From an uncultured Psychromonas sp. (GTDB lineage: Bacteria; Pseudomonadota; Gammaproteobacteria; Enterobacterales; Psychromonadaceae): DNA of 64,000 nucleotides. Position numbers and translations under genes: made by a program. Below the pieces are notes generated by a model, which saw only the letters and a program-made list of their open reading frames with translations, did no database searches and was not told the origin of the DNA. Shown piece after piece: positions 49,092 through 57,391 of this stretch. The stretch's first letter is position 1, and every line of letters begins with the position of its first letter. The stretch is from the NCBI RefSeq assembly GCF_947489755.1, contig NZ_CANLFB010000021.1, positions 21,120 through 85,119 on the forward strand, read 5' to 3'.

Positions 49092-50858
49092 TTATGAGAA
49101 GATTAAACCGGGTTCATCAACATTACTCGTCGCGACTTTAAGTCGATCCGTTAGCTCTGTGTACTCTGAACTCAGAATGGTATCGACATAATGCCATTGG
49201 CTTTCCACTTTCTCTTGCGTGAAGGTGAGGGTTAAAAAACCTCTATCTTTAGCATTAGAATATTTAAGCCCATCAATCAAAGACACAAAACCATCCTCTG
49301 TGCTTTCGATTGCATCATCACTAATATTTAAATAATACTCAAGTCCAGGTGAAGAGATTGAAGCCGTAGCAAACTCAACGCCGACAATTTTATCATCGCT
49401 ATTAGATAACTCATTTGCCCATGCATTATGGGTATCACCGGCTACAACAACTAAGTTTTTTGATGCGTCATTAAAAATAGCTAAGACTTTATCTCGCTCT
49501 GTCGCATATCCATCCCATGCATCTAAGTTATATGGCAGTTCAGGAAAAGATAATAAACTAAGTGAATCCGCAGTGAGTTTGTCTGCATTGGCGTCATAAT
49601 AGGCTTGTTCATCGGCAGTTATAGTCGAGTCTTCAGCTTCGATGCGCACAGCGAGTAACGCTAATGGGCCTAATTCAGCATAATCAGTTGTACTCATCGC
49701 ATTTAATGCAACGGCACCAGGTAATTTCATTTCACCCATTAGCACTTGTTGACCTAATAATTGCCAGCGACCACTATTGACGCTCACACTATCTTTAAGC
49801 CATTGTAATTGCTCTGCGCCGAGCATGGTTCTTTCAGTTTCATAAAGATCTTGGTTAAATGTTTCTTCATCAAATAAAACACTACCATCGAAATAATCAG
49901 CGTAGTCGAGCTGTTTTTCACGGGCTAAAACACGCGTATCTAGCATGTATAAATCAACAAGATCACCAAATGAAAACTGACGATAAATTTCTGCATAGTT
50001 GCCTTCATTCCAAGGGCGGATAGGTAACCATTCAAAGTAAGCTTGTAACGCAGCGAGTTTGCGATCTTCAAAACTACCTTCACCTTCATTATGATTGGCA
50101 GCACCATCACTCCAAGTATCATCAGCGACTTCATGGTCATCCCAAACGGTGATAAAAGGCACTTTACTGTGTAATAGTTGTAAATCAGGATCGGTATGGT
50201 ATTGAGCATAGCGAGTGCGATAATCGCTTAAACTAAAGATCTCAGTTTCGGGTAATACTTGACGATCTATTTCCTCTGCATTATCACTGCCGTACTCGCC
50301 TCGACCGTACTCATAAATATAATCACCAATATGTAAAATGGCATCTAAATCATCTTGCTGTGCGGCTAAGTTATACACGTTAAAAAAGCCAGCTGGATAG
50401 TTTGCACAAGATAATACGGCTAACTTCACGGAGTCAGGTGAACCATCTGGTAAGGTTTTAGTGGTACCAATTGAAGACGTTACACCATTACTGATGAAAC
50501 GATAATAATAAGTTGTGCCGGCAGAAAGACCGATAGCATCTACTTTAACGGTATAATCTCTTTCTGAGCTGGTGGTGGTATTGCCTGTATTTACTAATTG
50601 AGTAAATGCTTCGTCTGTTGCTATTTCCCAAGATACGGTTACCTCGCCATCACTACTGGGTGTAACACGAGTCCATAAAATAATGGCATCCGTTAAAGGA
50701 TCGCCACTGGCAATACCATGATTGAAGCCAATATCATTGTTTGTTTGAGTATCGTCGTCATCACTCGCACAGCCCATTAAACCGTATGAAACAACCGCTG
50801 CACCTGCACCTTTCGCGGTTAATATTAAGAAATCACGACGAGAAATAAAACCTTTCAT
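49092..50858 (-). CDS. phoD: PhoD-family alkaline phosphatase/phosphodiesterase, Tat-exported
   Basis: A metal-dependent phosphatase of 588 residues. The N-terminus has a Tat motif (SRRDFLI) and a lipobox-like GLMGC (Cys about 29), so it may be a Tat-exported lipoprotein. A fibronectin-like PhoD_N domain follows (about 40-140), then the catalytic domain with ILHIGDYIYEYGRG, WDDHEVADDTW and VVAGDTHNAW. It releases phosphate from esters outside the cytoplasm. No Pho box was identified. Confidence 0.9.
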   Translation of the reverse strand: MKGFISRRDFLILTAKGAGAAVVSYGLMGCASDDDDTQTNNDIGFNHGIASGDPLTDAIILWTRVTPSSDGEVTVSWEIATDEAFTQLVNTGNTTTSSERDYTVKVDAIGLSAGTTYYYRFISNGVTSSIGTTKTLPDGSPDSVKLAVLSCANYPAGFFNVYNLAAQQDDLDAILHIGDYIYEYGRGEYGSDNAEEIDRQVLPETEIFSLSDYRTRYAQYHTDPDLQLLHSKVPFITVWDDHEVADDTWSDGAANHNEGEGSFEDRKLAALQAYFEWLPIRPWNEGNYAEIYRQFSFGDLVDLYMLDTRVLAREKQLDYADYFDGSVLFDEETFNQDLYETERTMLGAEQLQWLKDSVSVNSGRWQLLGQQVLMGEMKLPGAVALNAMSTTDYAELGPLALLAVRIEAEDSTITADEQAYYDANADKLTADSLSLLSFPELPYNLDAWDGYATERDKVLAIFNDASKNLVVVAGDTHNAWANELSNSDDKIVGVEFATASISSPGLEYYLNISDDAIESTEDGFVSLIDGLKYSNAKDRGFLTLTFTQEKVESQWHYVDTILSSEYTELTDRLKVATSNVDEPGLIFS

Positions 50859-51087
50859 TCACTTTATCCTTCTGCGTTAAAAAATTTGCATTAAAATAGT
50901 CTAGAGTGAAGTTGTGACAACTAGATGATAAAATAGTTAGTTAATTGATCAATTAGTTATTGTTTTATATAAGAGTAAAATTTTTATAAGTGGTTAGCTC
51001 AAGTGAATTATCCTAAAAAATTCTTTTCCAATGCTAGAAAATAAATCTACTGTTGATGGTTGTGATGGTGATTATTTTTTGTATAAA

Positions 51088-51633
51088 TCATTCGTCAGTT
51101 AAGTTTTCAAATAATCTATCGCAGCCTTTTTTTAGCTCGAGTAATTCTTCCAAAGGTAATTTAGCTTTGCATAACATTTGCTCAGGCACTGATTCAGCTT
51201 GTTTTTTCAAACTAATACCTTGTGCTGTTAAAAAGATCTCACGCACGCGCTCATCATCTTCACCACGTTGTCGTGTTAATACTTGCTTACTTTCAAGACG
51301 CTTTAATAAAGGCGTTAACGTGCCAGAGTCTAAATGTAATATCTGCCCAAGATCTTTTACATTAATACCGTTATTGCTCCAAAGCACAATCATCACTAGG
51401 TACTGAGGATAAGTTAAGTCAAGCGCTTTTAACATCGGGCGATACGCGCGAACAATAGCATTAGCTGTGCTGTATAAAGAGAAACAAAGTTGCTTTTCAA
51501 TGGCTAAGTTAGAACCAGGTTCTACTATTGAACAGTTATTAGCTGAGCAATCATTAGTTGAACTATTACCAACTAAATTATCACCCACTTCTTCATTTTT
51601 ACTCACTGTCAAAACCACCTTATCGTTACTCAT
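51088..51633 (-). CDS. MarR/OhrR-type transcriptional regulator
   Basis: A winged-helix repressor. The body (LCFSLYSTANAIVRAYRPML, LTYPQYLVMIVLW, LDSGTLTPLLKRLE, RGEDDERVREI) matches the OhrR group of organic-peroxide sensors, with the sensing Cys in QLCF. It carries a roughly 40-residue N-terminal extension containing two more Cys (NDCSANNCS) that OhrR proteins normally lack. The ATG at 51631-51633 is used. No ohr gene is adjacent; the divergent gene is an alcohol dehydrogenase. Confidence 0.88.
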   Translation of the reverse strand: MSNDKVVLTVSKNEEVGDNLVGNSSTNDCSANNCSIVEPGSNLAIEKQLCFSLYSTANAIVRAYRPMLKALDLTYPQYLVMIVLWSNNGINVKDLGQILHLDSGTLTPLLKRLESKQVLTRQRGEDDERVREIFLTAQGISLKKQAESVPEQMLCKAKLPLEELLELKKGCDRLFENLTDE

Positions 51634-51654
51634 ATTCAATCCGTTAAATAATTA

Positions 51655-51666
51655 CATTGTGCACAA
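51655..51666. promoter_or_regulatory. Palindromic operator 1 of the MarR/OhrR regulator
   Basis: ATTGTGCACAAT, a perfect 12-bp palindrome just upstream of the regulator gene. The core TTGTGCACAA recurs 61 bases away. Confidence 0.7.
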
Positions 51667-51707
51667 TATACTTGCATTATGGTTTCAATGCGAGATATAC
51701 TTGCTAC

Positions 51708-51726
51708 ACAATTAAATTGTGCACAA
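51708..51726. promoter_or_regulatory. Palindromic operator 2, overlapping an OhrR-like box
   Basis: ACAATTAAATTGT (51708-51720) is a 13-base palindrome like known OhrR boxes, and overlaps TTGTGCACAA (51717-51726), the same core as operator 1. It lies on the side of the alcohol dehydrogenase gene. Confidence 0.7.
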
Positions 51727-51926
51727 CTTAATTAGAATGATAATTATTTCGATGTGCCATATATGGGGTCATGTTAGATCCATATTGATCGTAGCGTAAA
51801 ACTGAAGCGTATAGAGCCTATGTCGTATAAACAAAGCCGATTCAATGTATTCAAGTAAATCAGTTTCAGTAATACAAAATTTTTAATAAACGATGAATAG
51901 AATAAATCGTTTTACAGGAGTCATAA

Positions 51927-53078
51927 ATGAATAATTTTAGTTACCACAACACGACCGCAATCCATTTTGGTCAAGGTCAAATTACAGCGATCACTGACAG
52001 TATTCCAAAAGACAAAAAAATATTAGTCACTTATGGTGGCGGTTCTATCAAGGGTAACGGCGTTTATGACCAAGTAGTCGCGGCACTTAGTGACCATAAC
52101 TGGGATGAGTTTTCAGGTATTGAGCCAAACCCACAATACGATACATTAATGAAAGCGGTTGAACGCATTCGTGCAGAAGGTTTTGATTACTTATTAGCAG
52201 TAGGCGGTGGTTCTGTTGTTGATGGTACTAAATTCATTGCAGCCGCAGTGAACTTTGAAGGTGCCGAAGCGTGGGATATTCTTGCTAAACAAGGCAAAAT
52301 TGAAACAGCATTGCCATTAGGTTGTATTTTGACATTACCTGCGACGGGGTCAGAAACAAACTCAGGCGCGGTTGTTACGCGTGGTAAAGAAAAATTAGCA
52401 TTTGGTAATCCGCTTGTACGTCCTCAATTTGCAGTGCTGGACCCTCAAACAACATTAAGCTTGTCTGAACGCCAAACATCTAATGGTGTGGTTGATGCCT
52501 TTGTTCACGTAATGGAGCAATACCTAACCTATCCAGTTAACGCAAAAATCCAAGATCGTTTTGCAGAAGGTATCTTATTAACATTGGTTGAAGAAGGTCC
52601 AAAACTGATTGTTGATTTACAAGATATGGAAGCGCGTACCAACGTAATGTGGGCGGCGACTCAAGCATTAAGCGGTTTAATTGGTGTCGGTGTTCCTCAA
52701 GACTGGGCAACACACATGATTGGTCACGAACTAACAGGTAACTTTGGCGTAGACCACGGCCGTAGTTTAACCATCGTACTACCTGCGATTATGCAAGTAT
52801 GTCGTGAAGAGAAAAAAGCAAAATTATTACAGTACGCTGAGCGTATTTGGAATATCACAGAAGGTTCTGATGATGCACGTATCGACGCAGCCATCGAGAA
52901 AACAAAAGCCTTTTTCTCTGCAATGAAAACACCTGTATCATTAAGCGAAATCGACTTAACACAAACAGATATTGATACTGCAATGGTAAGTTTAGAAGCG
53001 CACGGTATGACTAAACTTGGTGAAAACGGTTCGATTGATTTAGCACGTTCTCGTCAAATTTTAGAAACAGCACTTTAA
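51927..53078 (+). CDS. Iron-containing alcohol dehydrogenase, YqhD-like
   Basis: A group III alcohol/aldehyde reductase of 383 residues, probably NADPH-dependent like E. coli YqhD. The coenzyme-binding GGGSIKGNG and GGGSVVDGTKFIAAA, and metal ligands in DAFVHVMEQY and GHELTGNFGVDHGRSL, are visible. YqhD detoxifies lipid-peroxide aldehydes, which would fit control by the divergent OhrR-like regulator (inference). Confidence 0.93.
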   Translation: MNNFSYHNTTAIHFGQGQITAITDSIPKDKKILVTYGGGSIKGNGVYDQVVAALSDHNWDEFSGIEPNPQYDTLMKAVERIRAEGFDYLLAVGGGSVVDGTKFIAAAVNFEGAEAWDILAKQGKIETALPLGCILTLPATGSETNSGAVVTRGKEKLAFGNPLVRPQFAVLDPQTTLSLSERQTSNGVVDAFVHVMEQYLTYPVNAKIQDRFAEGILLTLVEEGPKLIVDLQDMEARTNVMWAATQALSGLIGVGVPQDWATHMIGHELTGNFGVDHGRSLTIVLPAIMQVCREEKKAKLLQYAERIWNITEGSDDARIDAAIEKTKAFFSAMKTPVSLSEIDLTQTDIDTAMVSLEAHGMTKLGENGSIDLARSRQILETAL

Positions 53079-53174
53079 GTTTTTTGATATCAAAGCCAGT
53101 AATAAGTTAGTAATGGCTTGATGTAATTAATTTGTAAGCAGAACAAACTTATCTAACGATATGTTAGATGATAT

Positions 53175-53210
53175 AAACGCATGTCTAAGCAATTAGACAT
53201 GCGTTTTTTT
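53175..53210 (+). terminator. Terminator of the alcohol dehydrogenase gene
   Basis: Fourteen-bp stem AAACGCATGTCTAA/TTAGACATGCGTTT with a four-base loop and seven T. It marks the boundary between core genes and the accessory island. Confidence 0.93.
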
Positions 53211-53297
53211 GTTTTTAGGTTATCCCCTGTGTCTGACTAAGTTTACTCTTAATCTATTTCTATTTTTATTTTCTCGCCTTTAAAATCAAAAGCCGAT

Positions 53298-53406
53298 TAA
53301 CCACGAAGGCACGAAGGGTGAAGAAGGTTAGGTCAAAAACAGTATTATTAATGAATATTGTGGGTTTTCTTCGTGTCCTTCGTGCAGCGTAGCGGCTTCG
53401 TGGTTA
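53298..53406 (-). repeat. About 110-bp dispersed element with inverted ends, copy 2
   Basis: Reverse-oriented relative of 901-1010. It starts TAACCACGAAGGCACGAAGG, with GTGAAGAAGG next, and ends TTCGTGTCCTTCGTGCAGCG plus TAGCGGCTTCGTGGTTA. Ends are conserved and the centre is unrelated. It sits at the edge of the cassette island. Confidence 0.75.
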
Positions 53407-53462
53407 CTTGTCGTCAGTGAATGTTTGGCTATTTCTTGTGCCAGGGGATTTATAAAAAGTAC

Positions 53463-53588
53463 CAGTAAAGGACCTTGTCGTAGTTCGAAAACCAAAGGGA
53501 TCAATATAGCGATCGCAATGCGTTTTTAACCAGACAAGGTTTCATCTCATTAAAGGACTTGTGGGTAAACATCGACTATTCATCATAA
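53463..53588 (+). pseudogene. C-terminal remnant of a group II intron reverse transcriptase/maturase
   Basis: In one frame from about 53463 it reads SKGPCRSSKTKGINIAIAM; after a one-base deletion in the T run near 53522 the next frame reads LTRQGFISLKDLWVNIDYSS and stops at 53586-53588. This looks like the C-terminal domain of bacterial group II intron proteins (the GPWR...LxxxGLxSLxxLW pattern, as I recall it). It ends three bases before the RNA domain V, as in real introns. The N-terminal RT domains are gone. Confidence 0.68.
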
Positions 53589-53591
53589 GAT

Positions 53592-53662
53592 GAACCGCCC
53601 TGTGTGAAGCCGCATGCAGGGTGGTGTGGGGCTGGAGGGTAGATACCTCTGGCTACCCGATT
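53592..53662 (+). mobile_element. 3' end of a group II intron (domains V and VI)
   Basis: Starts GAACCGCCCTGTGTGAAGCC, with the ACCGCCCTG/CAGGGTGGT stem of a domain V, followed by GTGTGGGGC and a GGAGGGTAG...CTGGCTACC hairpin as domain VI, and ends CCCGATT. The form is that of bacterial class C introns. It runs opposite to the cassette genes, as attC-targeting introns do. Without the 5' domains it cannot splice. Confidence 0.72.
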
Positions 53663-53681
53663 AGAGGGCTGGTACCAAATC

Positions 53682-54566
53682 TCAACTAATTGGATATGCC
53701 TTCCCTAGTTTTTTAGATGAAAGAGAGAATAATTTTTCACTAGGTACTCCAAGATTCATTAACTTATCATGTGTATCTGATACTCCATCATTCTCTTCAC
53801 CTTTATGATTCCAATTCCTCCACACTGCATCTGGATAAGCATTTAAAATGCACTTAAAATATGGAATGTCGATATTATTAATAGAGTGACCAAGCACAAT
53901 TATTTTTGTTACATCACCATATTTCTCTAGCTGTTCTCTATTATTTTCAAGTATTTCATTGACTGGCTTATGAAATTTATCGGTTACAGATGCAATTGTT
54001 TGATATGACTCTTCAAACCAAGGTTCATCATAATTTGATCCCATAGACTGAGATTGATTACCATTTCCTTTTCCGTGTCCAAAGATCACATTCCATCTAG
54101 CTTTTCCATGAATATGTAATACATCTCCATCTGGTACTGAATACACATCTTGAAGGGTAGATGTATAATTAAAATTTATAAATTTAAACCCCCTCGGAAA
54201 CTCCATAAACTTATTGGCTTTCTTTACATCTATTGCTCTAATCCAAGTTGTAAATGCAATTTGTATATCATCTACTAATTCATCAGTTTTTTGGAATATT
54301 TCGTCATTATAGCCGTTCACGTATTTCGATGACTCGATCATGTCATCCATACTGGGTTCAAATACAGAATTCTCTCTGAAATTATCCTCGTCAAAGAGTC
54401 CTAAGTTTTCTTCGAAATTTGACCATTCTTGATCATCAAAAAATTCAGGAAAATGCATAAAGTATTCATCGAGTTGATCATTATATTGCTTATGAAAATA
54501 CCAATAACTTGTATGTAGGCCATTTTGTATATCAAATCCATTGCCGACGATAACTAAAGTTGCCAA
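53682..54566 (-). CDS. AbiH-family putative phage abortive-infection protein
   Basis: A 294-residue protein with the AbiH features LVIVGNGFDIQNGLHTSYWY at the N-terminus, FKFINFNYTSTLQDVY in the middle, then VLHIHGKA and, near the end, VLGHSINNIDIPYF. AbiH blocks phage in Lactococcus; its mechanism is not well established. It is the first of three cassette-like genes. The attC expected after its stop is not visible, and the group II intron remnant lies there instead. Confidence 0.82.
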   Translation of the reverse strand: MATLVIVGNGFDIQNGLHTSYWYFHKQYNDQLDEYFMHFPEFFDDQEWSNFEENLGLFDEDNFRENSVFEPSMDDMIESSKYVNGYNDEIFQKTDELVDDIQIAFTTWIRAIDVKKANKFMEFPRGFKFINFNYTSTLQDVYSVPDGDVLHIHGKARWNVIFGHGKGNGNQSQSMGSNYDEPWFEESYQTIASVTDKFHKPVNEILENNREQLEKYGDVTKIIVLGHSINNIDIPYFKCILNAYPDAVWRNWNHKGEENDGVSDTHDKLMNLGVPSEKLFSLSSKKLGKAYPIS

Positions 54567-54650
54567 TCTAAGCTCTCTCTATATTAAAAATATGTAAATA
54601 ACAAAATATGGATATTTGGAGAGTCGCATAAATATGTAGCCCCCTCTAAC

Positions 54651-54778
54651 GAGGCTGTAGAATTTCTCTATTTCAGGAAAAAAACAGCTATTTTTAAAAT
54701 TTAATAACCAATTAAAACAACATGTTATAAAGTTAATTTTTGCTCTGAATTGTAAAAGTCGAGTTATTCTACAGCCTC
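54651..54778. mobile_element. MITE-like insertion (128 bp)
   Basis: Flanked by perfect 13-bp terminal inverted repeats GAGGCTGTAGAAT/ATTCTACAGCCTC, extending imperfectly to about 18 bp (next CTC on both sides). The interior is AT-rich and non-coding. AAC stands directly on both sides, consistent with a 3-bp target duplication. It separates the AbiH gene's upstream region from the next attC. The parent transposase family is not identified; 3-bp duplications occur in some IS5-like groups. Confidence 0.75.
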
Positions 54779-54872
54779 AACGCCACAATAAGCGGACTAA
54801 AATGGTGGGTTAAACGTATAACGAAGATAAACGTAACCCGCTGTTTTAGTTGCGTTTAATTTCCTTGTTATG
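54779..54872 (-). repeat. attC-like recombination site 1
   Basis: On the minus strand it opens CATAACAAGG and closes GTGGCGTTG, with arms CTAAAACAGCGGGTTACG and CGTTTAACCCACCATTTTAG that pair imperfectly, as in integron attC sites. It follows the stop of the 54878-55405 gene by a few bases. The MITE is inserted at its outer AAC. Confidence 0.8.
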
Positions 54873-54877
54873 TTTTT

Positions 54878-55405
54878 CTACAACATATTTGAGTTCATTA
54901 GGTCGCGACAAATAGCTTTAAGTTTTAAAGATGCTTTATCGATATGATCTCTAGACTTTTTAACTACTTCTTCACCACTGACCTCTTTCCTAGCAAATTG
55001 TCCACTTGTGGCGGCCCAAAATGCAGGCATCTTTGATATACAATATTCTTTAGGCTCGAATTCAACTTCCGGAAAATATAAGCCACATAACATTTCGATT
55101 TTAGATATTGAAGCTTCCCTTTTATAGTAAGTGGCCTCATTGTATCTATGATAACCAGTTTCATGCTCTCTATATGTACTTTTTTGAATATCAGTAATGA
55201 GAGCATCACAAGTCTCTAAATATTCTACAACCGCTAAGTAGAGCTCTTCTATTTTTTCTACATACACCTTTTTCCGTTCTCTGGTATTCGTTAATTTTTG
55301 ATTTAACAACAGAACAGATATGGCAACACATGTAGATACAAGTATTGAAATGAACTGTGATTTCCCAGTAGGGGTACTAAATGCATCTAACAACCACTCG
55401 TACAA
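54878..55405 (-). CDS. Cassette gene: membrane-anchored protein of unknown function
   Basis: A 175-residue protein I do not recognise. One transmembrane segment near the N-terminus (FISILVSTCVAISVLLLN, about 19-36) is followed by a helical, charged cytoplasmic part (KVYVEKIEELYLAVVEYLET) and a C-terminal helix. It lies between two attC-like sites, so it is an integron-type gene cassette. Single-TM plus helical proteins are common among cassette and defence genes, but no function is claimed. Confidence 0.75.
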   Translation of the reverse strand: MYEWLLDAFSTPTGKSQFISILVSTCVAISVLLLNQKLTNTRERKKVYVEKIEELYLAVVEYLETCDALITDIQKSTYREHETGYHRYNEATYYKREASISKIEMLCGLYFPEVEFEPKEYCISKMPAFWAATSGQFARKEVSGEEVVKKSRDHIDKASLKLKAICRDLMNSNML

Positions 55406-55426
55406 AATTTACACTCCCCAAAAAAA

Positions 55427-55523
55427 CATAACGCCACGTTGAGCGGACAAAGTTGTAGGTTGTAATGTGGAGAGAGGCGGAACGTAACCCACTGTTTTTA
55501 TTTAGTTTAAATGCCTTGTTATG
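55427..55523 (-). repeat. attC-like recombination site 2
   Basis: On the minus strand it opens GCATAACAAGGCATTTAAAC and closes GTCCGCTCAACGTGGCGTTA. Arms around GTGGGTTACG and CAACCTACAAC pair imperfectly. The stop codon of the 55519-56325 gene lies inside it, as is typical. It is similar to attC site 1 at both ends but differs in the middle. Confidence 0.85.
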
Positions 55524-56325
55524 CGTGTTTCGCACTGATCACACCATCGATAAAATACTTTGAAGTTTTATAGATTCTTTGTGCTTTTCTATCATTTGTT
55601 AAGAAACCATCAAAGTAAGTCGCATAACCTGCAATTTGCATATCAAGAATATCATTAAGTAATTTTTTGGGCTTCATATTCTCTAACCCTCCAGATAAAA
55701 ACAAATCTTGAATTAAAAAGTACTGGCACACGCCAACCCTAAATAGGTATGAGTTGTAAAAGATTTCGTGATTATTACGCTTTTTGAAGTCAACAACATT
55801 TGAAAACAAATACCACGTCATATCTAACAGCCGATCCATTATTAATTTCAACGCCTCAGGCTCGAATGGCGGATCTTTCCTTAGTAATTTTCGTTGCTCT
55901 TTCGTTAATTCTGAAAAGTAATTTATAATATACTCATTCATTTGTTCGATAGCTTGTTGTATTTGAGCTAATTCATTTATAGAATCTTGTTTCATTAGCT
56001 TATTTTGATTATGAAAATAGTCATCTCGTCGATGTAAATTGTGGATTTGCTTGCAACGCTTTCTAAACCTTTTTGTATCATTTTCGTCAATCAATCGTTT
56101 TTGTAACCCTTTTGATTTAAGTGATTGTCTCATGATCTTTTGGCTTCGTTTTAAAACATGTACTTGATTAGGAAAGCGAGAGATTGCTTCAAAAGACTTA
56201 ACCATATCGCTACGTAAAGCTTCTAAAGAAACTTGATCGCAAAGTAAAACTTCATTGACAGGATTTAATAAGATCTTTACCAACTCTTCTGATTGTAAAA
56301 AATTTGAATCAACAATATATCTCAT
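55519..56325 (-). CDS. Cassette gene: PIN-like domain protein
   Basis: A 268-residue protein with PIN-fold features split across a long helical insertion: an Asp in RYIVDSNFL at the N-terminus and, near the C-terminus, DILDMQIAGYATYFDGFLTNDRKAQ (in two parts), giving the usual acidic set of a metal-dependent ribonuclease. The middle (about 70-200) is helical and very basic (KRFRKRCKQIHNLHRR). It may be a toxin or a defence nuclease; no antitoxin is obvious. Confidence 0.7.
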   Translation of the reverse strand: MRYIVDSNFLQSEELVKILLNPVNEVLLCDQVSLEALRSDMVKSFEAISRFPNQVHVLKRSQKIMRQSLKSKGLQKRLIDENDTKRFRKRCKQIHNLHRRDDYFHNQNKLMKQDSINELAQIQQAIEQMNEYIINYFSELTKEQRKLLRKDPPFEPEALKLIMDRLLDMTWYLFSNVVDFKKRNNHEIFYNSYLFRVGVCQYFLIQDLFLSGGLENMKPKKLLNDILDMQIAGYATYFDGFLTNDRKAQRIYKTSKYFIDGVISAKHA

Positions 56326-56725
56326 TAAAGCCCACTCTCCTTGAACATATTATACTCCGACACTGCTATTAATTTAGTTATTACGCATAAAGCTTTATTA
56401 ACTCACAAAATGTCATTTTAACGGTGGAAATACGACAGAGTTAATGATTAAAATATTATTATTACCTTACGTTGGTTTGTCGATAAAACAAAGAGATATA
56501 GCTCACTTGTGAAGTTTTAATCATCTAAAAGCGTAGGGCGTTGCAATATTTGTGGTGGAAATACTGCAGGTAAGAGAGATATGGACTTATTGATTATTTG
56601 AAAGTATCAACTCAATTAAAGTCAGGTGAATTTAATACTTCAAATTACAGACATAAAAAAACCTAGCAGTGCTAGGTTTTTACTATTCTACAATTTAAAA
56701 AATTATCTTAAAAGATAGCTCAATC
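56326..56725. other. Gap between the cassette island and ssb
   Basis: AT-rich, with the ssb terminator at its end. No third attC, no attI and no integrase gene were seen. Confidence 0.55.
56654..56681 (-). terminator. Terminator of ssb
   Basis: AAACCTAGCA and TGCTAGGTTT pair on the minus strand, with TTTTTT at the end. Confidence 0.88.
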
Positions 56726-57391
56726 CTAGAACGGAATATCATCATCAAAATCCATTGATGGCTCATTAAATGATGCTGGCGCTTGTTGCGGTTTTGCCTG
56801 TGGTGCTGGAGCAGGAGCCGGACGTTGCGGTGCAGCAGGTGCTGGCGCAGGTCGTTGCTGTGCAGGTGTTGGCTGTGGCGCTTGTTGTGGCTGATAAGCT
56901 GGTGCCATTTGAGGAGCCGCTTGATGTGCCGGTGGCTGTTGCGGAGCATTACCCCAAGACTGTGCTGGTGCAGCAGCTTGTTGTGGTGCGCCCTGATAAC
57001 CGCCTGCTTGTTGTCCACCTTGGTAAGGTTGACCTTGGCCTGCATTTTGAGTACGCGCATCTAGCATTTGAATGTCGTTAGCAATGATTTCAGTTTTGTA
57101 ACGATCTTGACCGTCCTGACCTTGCCATTTGTTGGTTTGCAATTTACCTTCAACGTAAACTTTTGCACCCTTTTTAAGGTACTGCCCAACCATTTCGCCA
57201 AACTTACCGAATACAACAATGTTGTGCCATTCAGATTTGTTTTCGTATTCGCCTGTTTGCTTGTTTTTCCAGCTTTCAGTGGTTGCGATAGAGAAGTTCG
57301 CAACAGCGCCACCGTTTTGGGTATAACGCATTTCAGGATCTTTGCCTAGGTTACCTACTAGGACTACTTTGTTTACACTACGGTTAAACAT
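56726..57391 (-). CDS. ssb: Single-stranded DNA-binding protein
   Basis: Binds and protects ssDNA and recruits partners through its acidic tip. The 221 residues include the OB fold ([35 protein letters not shown]), a long Gln/Pro/Ala linker (about 118-208) and the tip DDDIPF. The linker is longer than that of E. coli SSB (178 residues in total). No LexA box was recognised upstream. Confidence 0.96.
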   Translation of the reverse strand: MFNRSVNKVVLVGNLGKDPEMRYTQNGGAVANFSIATTESWKNKQTGEYENKSEWHNIVVFGKFGEMVGQYLKKGAKVYVEGKLQTNKWQGQDGQDRYKTEIIANDIQMLDARTQNAGQGQPYQGGQQAGGYQGAPQQAAAPAQSWGNAPQQPPAHQAAPQMAPAYQPQQAPQPTPAQQRPAPAPAAPQRPAPAPAPQAKPQQAPASFNEPSMDFDDDIPF

